Positions 14,631-18,022 of a stretch of 18,022 nucleotides of DNA are shown here, piece by piece. The DNA comes from Cyanobacteriota bacterium (GTDB lineage: Bacteria; Cyanobacteriota; Cyanobacteriia; PCC-6307; Cyanobiaceae), in the NCBI GenBank assembly GCA_026389255.1, contig JAPLIF010000369.1:1-18022 (forward strand), read 5' to 3'. Below the pieces are notes generated by a model. It was not told where the DNA came from, ran no database searches, and saw nothing but the letters and a program-made list of their open reading frames with translations. A program made the position numbers and the translations under genes. Every line of letters starts with the position of its first letter. Position 1 is the stretch's first letter.

Positions 14631-15797
14631 CTAGCCCAAGCCGGAAGCATCAGCATGGGTCAACAAGTACTGGCCATTGCCATTGTACTCACCATCACAG
14701 GTGGCAAAGATCGTGCCCAGCAGCAGCAGATAAAAACGCCAGATGCGCCTAAAGCGTGCATAATCCATTCCGTAGTCAAGGCTCTGGAACTCATCCTGAC
14801 GGGCATCAAAGCGATGCAGCCACTCCGTAAGGGTCTGGTGGTAGTTCATGCCATTGATGTACCAACGCTTCACCGTCTTTAGGTCGCGACCATGGTTCGG
14901 GATGGCGTCATGGTTCCAATACCTACCATGGGGAAAGATGTACTTATGGGTGAACCCCGATGACATGTTATTCGGGGTTCTCACCGTGATGATATGGATC
15001 AAAACCAGACCCTGGGGCTTGAGCAGGGAGGCCAACTTCCGCAGGGACTGGGTCAGGTTGCCCACATGGCAAAAAACCCCCACGGAAACGATCTTGTCGA
15101 ATTTCTCAGTAAACTCAATCTCATTTAAGTCCCCTTCCACCAGGGTGAACCTTCCCGAGCTGAGCTGGCTGCGGGGATCGTCCATCTTGGCGCGCATATA
15201 ATTACATTGCTGATGGCTGAGATTGACACACGTAAAGCGCACATTGGCAAACTTGCTCATGATGTAATTGGGCACGCAACCCCAGCCACAACCGAAGTCA
15301 AGGATATGATCACCATCCTCAATCCCAAGCCTGTCAATGATCTGATCAATCATTTGTTTCTGGGACTCCTCCAGGTCTGAGGCGCCATTTTCCCAAAGCC
15401 CCATGCTGTACTTGGGATAAATCGGCTCCCAGTCCCCCAGCATCCCATTGAGCATCGTCTGGGGCAGGTCATATTGAATCTTCATCAATTCGCCAGAGGA
15501 CTCCGCCAGCCGATCCGACTCCGTCAAAACCCATTCGTAGGGAGCCAGGAGGCCGGGAAAGCTCCGAAACAGGGTCGGCATGGTGCCATGGAGCATGGAC
15601 CGATACCAAGCATCGGGAATTTCCGCCCCATTGATGTAGGCCTCGGCCAGGGCCATCTGCACCCCATTGACGGCACTGGCCATCAGGCGAGTGCTTTGGT
15701 AGCCCGGAGAGGGGGAGGGAAGCCCAGCTTTGGGCTGGGGGCGAAAGGCCTGCAGGTCTCCAGCTGAATCAGACGACCGAATCAATAAACTGCCCAT
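14631..15797 (-). CDS. Cyclopropane-fatty-acid-synthase-like SAM methyltransferase with altered bicarbonate-site residues
   Basis: This 388-residue SAM-dependent enzyme belongs to the CFA synthase/coclaurine N-methyltransferase superfamily (PF02353 type). An N-terminal helical part (1-120) precedes the Rossmann domain. The SAM motif is ILDFGCGWG (165-173), followed by CVNLSHQQ (190-197), FDKIVSVGVFCHVGN (233-247) and HKYIFPHGRYW (284-294), and the C-terminal TEWLHRFD and RRIWRFYLLLLGTIF segments are also family-like. In CFA and mycolic-acid synthases bicarbonate is held by a Cys in YSCxYW and a Glu in MFEHVG. Here those positions read M132 (YSMGLW) and C243 (FCHVG), while the later His268 is kept. 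So a plain cyclopropanation is doubtful; methylation of another lipid or small molecule is possible. It is first in the operon, with an ATG start and no strong ribosome site. Confidence 0.87.
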   Translation of the reverse strand: MGSLLIRSSDSAGDLQAFRPQPKAGLPSPSPGYQSTRLMASAVNGVQMALAEAYINGAEIPDAWYRSMLHGTMPTLFRSFPGLLAPYEWVLTESDRLAESSGELMKIQYDLPQTMLNGMLGDWEPIYPKYSMGLWENGASDLEESQKQMIDQIIDRLGIEDGDHILDFGCGWGCVPNYIMSKFANVRFTCVNLSHQQCNYMRAKMDDPRSQLSSGRFTLVEGDLNEIEFTEKFDKIVSVGVFCHVGNLTQSLRKLASLLKPQGLVLIHIITVRTPNNMSSGFTHKYIFPHGRYWNHDAIPNHGRDLKTVKRWYINGMNYHQTLTEWLHRFDARQDEFQSLDYGMDYARFRRIWRFYLLLLGTIFATCDGEYNGNGQYLLTHADASGLG

Positions 15798-15980
15798 GAA
15801 TGGAATAGATGCAAAAATGCCAAAAAACTTAAATCAGTTCACTCCATCCCGCCGTACATCAATGGGGATCCACAGGGATTCTTGAAGCGATAGGTACCCC
15901 GCCAAATTAGTCCCATCCCGCCCAACCCCCTGGCCGATCAGCAACTCCAAACACAATTTTGTTGACCGGGTGGGCGCTCC
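15798..15980 (-). other. Gap between menE and the accessory operon; presumed promoter region and insertion junction
   Basis: The part nearest the methyltransferase start (15798-15840) is AT-rich and should hold its promoter, but no clean -35/-10 pair is evident. On the minus strand GGCGGGATGG occurs twice, about 68 bp apart (around 15845 and 15913). No gene or strong terminator hairpin is seen. Base composition changes abruptly here, from the very GC-rich menE to the AT-richer accessory operon. Confidence 0.4.
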
Positions 15981-16949
15981 TCAAGCCTGTAAAAACCATT
16001 GCCGCCATCGCGACCGTTCCCACTTGCCGGCGGCATTGGGGGCCAGGTCGCCGCAAAGGCGCCAGCGGCGGGGGCGATCCGCCGGCCGCCAGGTGGCCGT
16101 GATCTCCTCCAACGCCCTGATCAGGGCAGCGCCATCGGCCCCCGGCTGGGGGCGCACCAGGGCCAGCAAGCGCTCGCCCCACTCCGATTCCGGCTGCCCC
16201 AGCAGCAACACGGCCTCCAGGGGCAAGCCGCGCCCCTGGGCCGCCGCGGCCAGACGCCCCTCCAGCTCTTCAGGGAACACCGTTTCGGCGCCGCTCTGCA
16301 GGGCGCCATCGAGGCGCCCCAGCACGGTCAAAAGCCGCAGTCCCAGCTGGCGCGCCCGGGTCGCTAAAGCTGGCGCCAGGGCCGCGCCCCCCACCCAGAT
16401 CACGGCGCAGCGGCGCAGCCAATCAACCCCCGCCGCCGTGGCCATCAGGCGGATCAATTGGGTGGGCACCAGCGACAACACCACCGGTCGATCGGCGGGC
16501 AGCGGCGCCACTTTGGTGAGTTGGCCAGGGTCGCGCATCCATTCGGGAGGCAGCAGGCCCAGCTCGGCGCCCCACTGATGCGTGCGTACCAGGGGCATCA
16601 GGCCGCTGACGTGATGCAGAGGCAAGGGATTGAGGTGCAGGCAGGCGGCCGGATCCAGGCCCTGGGCCACCAGAAAAACCCCGGTGGCCGCCGCCGAGGC
16701 CTCCAGGTGGGCAAGGGGTTGCAGACACCAGCGGCGCCGGCCACTGCTACCGCCACTGCCCAGGACAACGGCGGCCCCCCAGGAGGACCAAGCCGTGCCA
16801 TCGCCCAGGGCCCCCTCCAGGCCATGCCGGTCGAAGGGAGCGGCCAGGGCCACCGGCCGGCCCTCCGCCCAGGCCGCGAAGATCCGGGGCACCAGGTGCT
16901 CCGCCATCGGTGCGCCATCGCTCAGCACCAGGGGCTCCGGCCCCTTCAT
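15981..16949 (-). CDS. menE: O-succinylbenzoate-CoA ligase, internally shortened (probably defective)
   Basis: MenE activates o-succinylbenzoate with ATP and CoA in phylloquinone synthesis. The 322-residue reading from ATG 16949 has the P-loop-like VLGSGGSSGRRRW (63-73), NPLPLHHVSGLMPLV (107-121), VPTQLIRLM (161-169), WVGGAAL (185-191), the A8-like GRLDGALQSGAETVFPEELE (211-230) and the A10-like NAAGKWERSRW with K309. However, RLLTV (205-209), which should lead into YGMTE, runs directly into LGRLDGAL. The A5 (YGMTE) and A7 (TGDLG) motifs and the sequence between them are absent. Known MenE proteins have about 400-490 residues (E. coli 451). The frame stays open, so this is a clean in-frame loss or an assembly collapse. 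I chose ATG 16949 because it follows the menC stop by 13 nt with a G-rich ribosome site; ATG 17003 would overlap menC. Confidence 0.8.
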   Translation of the reverse strand: MKGPEPLVLSDGAPMAEHLVPRIFAAWAEGRPVALAAPFDRHGLEGALGDGTAWSSWGAAVVLGSGGSSGRRRWCLQPLAHLEASAAATGVFLVAQGLDPAACLHLNPLPLHHVSGLMPLVRTHQWGAELGLLPPEWMRDPGQLTKVAPLPADRPVVLSLVPTQLIRLMATAAGVDWLRRCAVIWVGGAALAPALATRARQLGLRLLTVLGRLDGALQSGAETVFPEELEGRLAAAAQGRGLPLEAVLLLGQPESEWGERLLALVRPQPGADGAALIRALEEITATWRPADRPRRWRLCGDLAPNAAGKWERSRWRQWFLQA

Positions 16950-16962
16950 GCCGCCACCCCCC

Positions 16963-17781
16963 TCATGCCACGGCCTCCCACACCCGCTCGGGATCAGCGT
17001 CAAACAGGGGGCCCTGGGGGGTCCAACCGGGCGCCAGGCCCGGGGCCGTGGGGGTGGGGCCCTCGGCCTGGAGGGCCGCCAGGTGGTGGATCCAGCGGCG
17101 ACCCACCCCCGTTTCCAGGGCGGTGCTCACCATCAGCCAAGGCACCCCCGCGGTCAGCTGGGCCAGCAGCGGCCGGGGATCCCCCTCGATCGCCGGCCGC
17201 CGCACCTGCCACCCCGGCCAGCGGTGGTACAGGCTCGGATCGGCCCGCAGGGATTCATCCAGGGCGACGGGCAAGCGAGCGGCCAGGGCCCATAGGCCCT
17301 CGCCATCTTCGGGGGGCAGGGGTTGCTCGCTCCATTCCAGCCGGGGCTCGCCCTCCAGCCGATCGACCCCGCGGTTGGCCGTGGCCCGGTCCCAGCCACC
17401 GTTGGCATCGAGGCGCAGCCGGTCTGGGGGGCGGAGGCGGTCCAGCAACTCCTCCAGCACAGCCGAGCCGAGGGCAAAGCCCAGCGCCACCGGCAGGGCG
17501 GGCAGCACTGTTTCCAGCTCGTGACGGCTGCGGATGGGGCCCAGGTCCGCCAGGGCGGCCGCCGTGACCACGCAGGGAAGGGCCCGGGAGTTCGGGGTCA
17601 GCGTCAACGGCGCCGCCTCGCCCCAGCCAACCCGGCCCTCGCCATCCTCCAGACGCAGCAACCAACCGCACCGCTCGCTCACCGCCCCCTGGGCGTTCAC
17701 CAGGGCCTTGGGCAGCACAAAAGAAAAGGGCCGCCAGCTCAGACGCAGCCGCCCATCATTGATGCCACCGCCGCCGCTCAT
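16963..17781 (-). CDS. menC: o-Succinylbenzoate synthase, short form without the catalytic lysines
   Basis: MenC (enolase superfamily) dehydrates SHCHC to o-succinylbenzoate, the substrate of MenE. The 272-residue reading keeps the metal-site acids: D125 in RLDANGG, E152 in WSEQPLP and D175 in ALDES. VGWGEAAPL near residue 51 is a typical N-terminal capping-domain stretch. E. coli MenC has 320 residues with catalytic K133 (in a KxK motif) and K235. Here the expected KxK region is missing: GFALGSA (101-107) joins directly to VLEELLDRL, and the second site reads QVRRPAIEGDP (R195). The whole protein has a single lysine, K25. Either a segment has been lost or this lineage uses a different chemistry. 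The start ATG overlaps the menA stop as ATGA (17781-17778), and menE follows after 13 nt. Confidence 0.82.
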   Translation of the reverse strand: MSGGGGINDGRLRLSWRPFSFVLPKALVNAQGAVSERCGWLLRLEDGEGRVGWGEAAPLTLTPNSRALPCVVTAAALADLGPIRSRHELETVLPALPVALGFALGSAVLEELLDRLRPPDRLRLDANGGWDRATANRGVDRLEGEPRLEWSEQPLPPEDGEGLWALAARLPVALDESLRADPSLYHRWPGWQVRRPAIEGDPRPLLAQLTAGVPWLMVSTALETGVGRRWIHHLAALQAEGPTPTAPGLAPGWTPQGPLFDADPERVWEAVA

Positions 17782-18022
17782 GGCCCCTGCAGAGGAGCCG
17801 CACCAGCGGCGCCGATCCGGGCCAGCCAGGGGGCCAGGGCCAGGCCCGCCGCCAGGCCCAGGCCGCTGAGGGCCTGGAAGCGCAGGGCCAGAAACTTGCT
17901 GCCGGTGATGCGCTCGGGCTGGTCATGAGCCTGGCCCAGCAACTGGATCAGGGCGCGGGCGGGGGGCAGGCCGATGGCCCCCAGCAGGGCCGAAAGGGGC
18001 CACCACCCCAGCAGCACCGGCG
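17778..18022 (-). CDS. menA: 1,4-dihydroxy-2-naphthoate phytyltransferase, C-terminal part (continues beyond right edge)
   Basis: MenA attaches the phytyl chain to DHNA in the membrane. Only the last 81 or so codons are visible, ending at TGA 17780-17778. The fragment has two hydrophobic helices (around LLGWWPLSALLGAIGLPPA and LSGLGLAAGLALAPWLA) separated by the soluble stretch GQAHDQPERITGSKFLALRFQ, a pattern typical of the C-terminal end of UbiA-type prenyltransferases. The identification leans on position: it directly precedes and overlaps menC by 4 nt (ATGA) in the men operon. The visible part shows no disruption. The N-terminal part with the DxxxD motifs lies outside the window. Confidence 0.75.
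   Translation of the reverse strand, partial: PVLLGWWPLSALLGAIGLPPARALIQLLGQAHDQPERITGSKFLALRFQALSGLGLAAGLALAPWLARIGAAGAAPLQGP

Noticed and set aside
1..18022. Insertion sequences, integrase, tRNA attachment site or CRISPR array that could explain the gene insertions
   Set aside because: No transposase-like frame, terminal inverted repeats, tRNA-like sequence or spaced repeats were found on either strand.

Overview
The window looks like a high-GC unicellular cyanobacterium of the Synechococcus/Cyanobium type. The evidence is a cyanobacterial/plastid-type ndhH and a phylloquinone gene block (DHNA-CoA thioesterase, menE, menC, menA), plus one exact GCGATCGC (HIP1) octamer at 978-985. The core genes are very GC-rich: 48 of 60 bases are G or C in 16201-16260.

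Layout. (1) 1-4901, minus strand: the start of a non-ribosomal peptide operon. An acyl-activating/carrier protein comes first, then an isocitrate-lyase/PEP-mutase-family lyase, then an NRPS with C and A domains that runs off the left edge. The lyase has an in-frame amber codon, while its remaining 43 codons are intact and end in an ATGA overlap with the NRPS start. (2) 4902-5415: a 514-bp divergent spacer without a convincing gene. (3) 5416-9738, plus strand: ndhH, a secreted SH3b-like protein, a membrane-anchored muramidase/C39-peptidase fusion behind a good sigma70-type promoter, and the DHNA-CoA thioesterase. (4) 9777-15797, minus strand: a five-gene accessory operon transcribed as CFA-like methyltransferase, two related unknown proteins, DyP-type peroxidase, cytochrome P450. 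Its upstream half is much more AT-rich than the rest. (5) 15981-18022, minus strand: menA (partial), menC and menE, tightly coupled.

How the parts relate. From recall of picocyanobacterial genomes, ndhH, the thioesterase, menE, menC and menA normally lie close together. Here that backbone appears to be interrupted by two cargo blocks (cell-wall genes; peroxidase/P450 operon) and flanked by the NRPS operon. This reading is an inference.

The main anomalies are the nonsense codon in the lyase and apparent internal losses in menE and menC. MenE lacks the region from the YGMTE motif to the TGD motif. MenC keeps the metal ligands but has a single lysine in the whole protein, so the two catalytic lysines of the family cannot both be present. 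The most system-like unknown is the methyltransferase/DyP/P450 operon with its paired unknown proteins, in which the methyltransferase and the P450 both have non-standard active-site positions.
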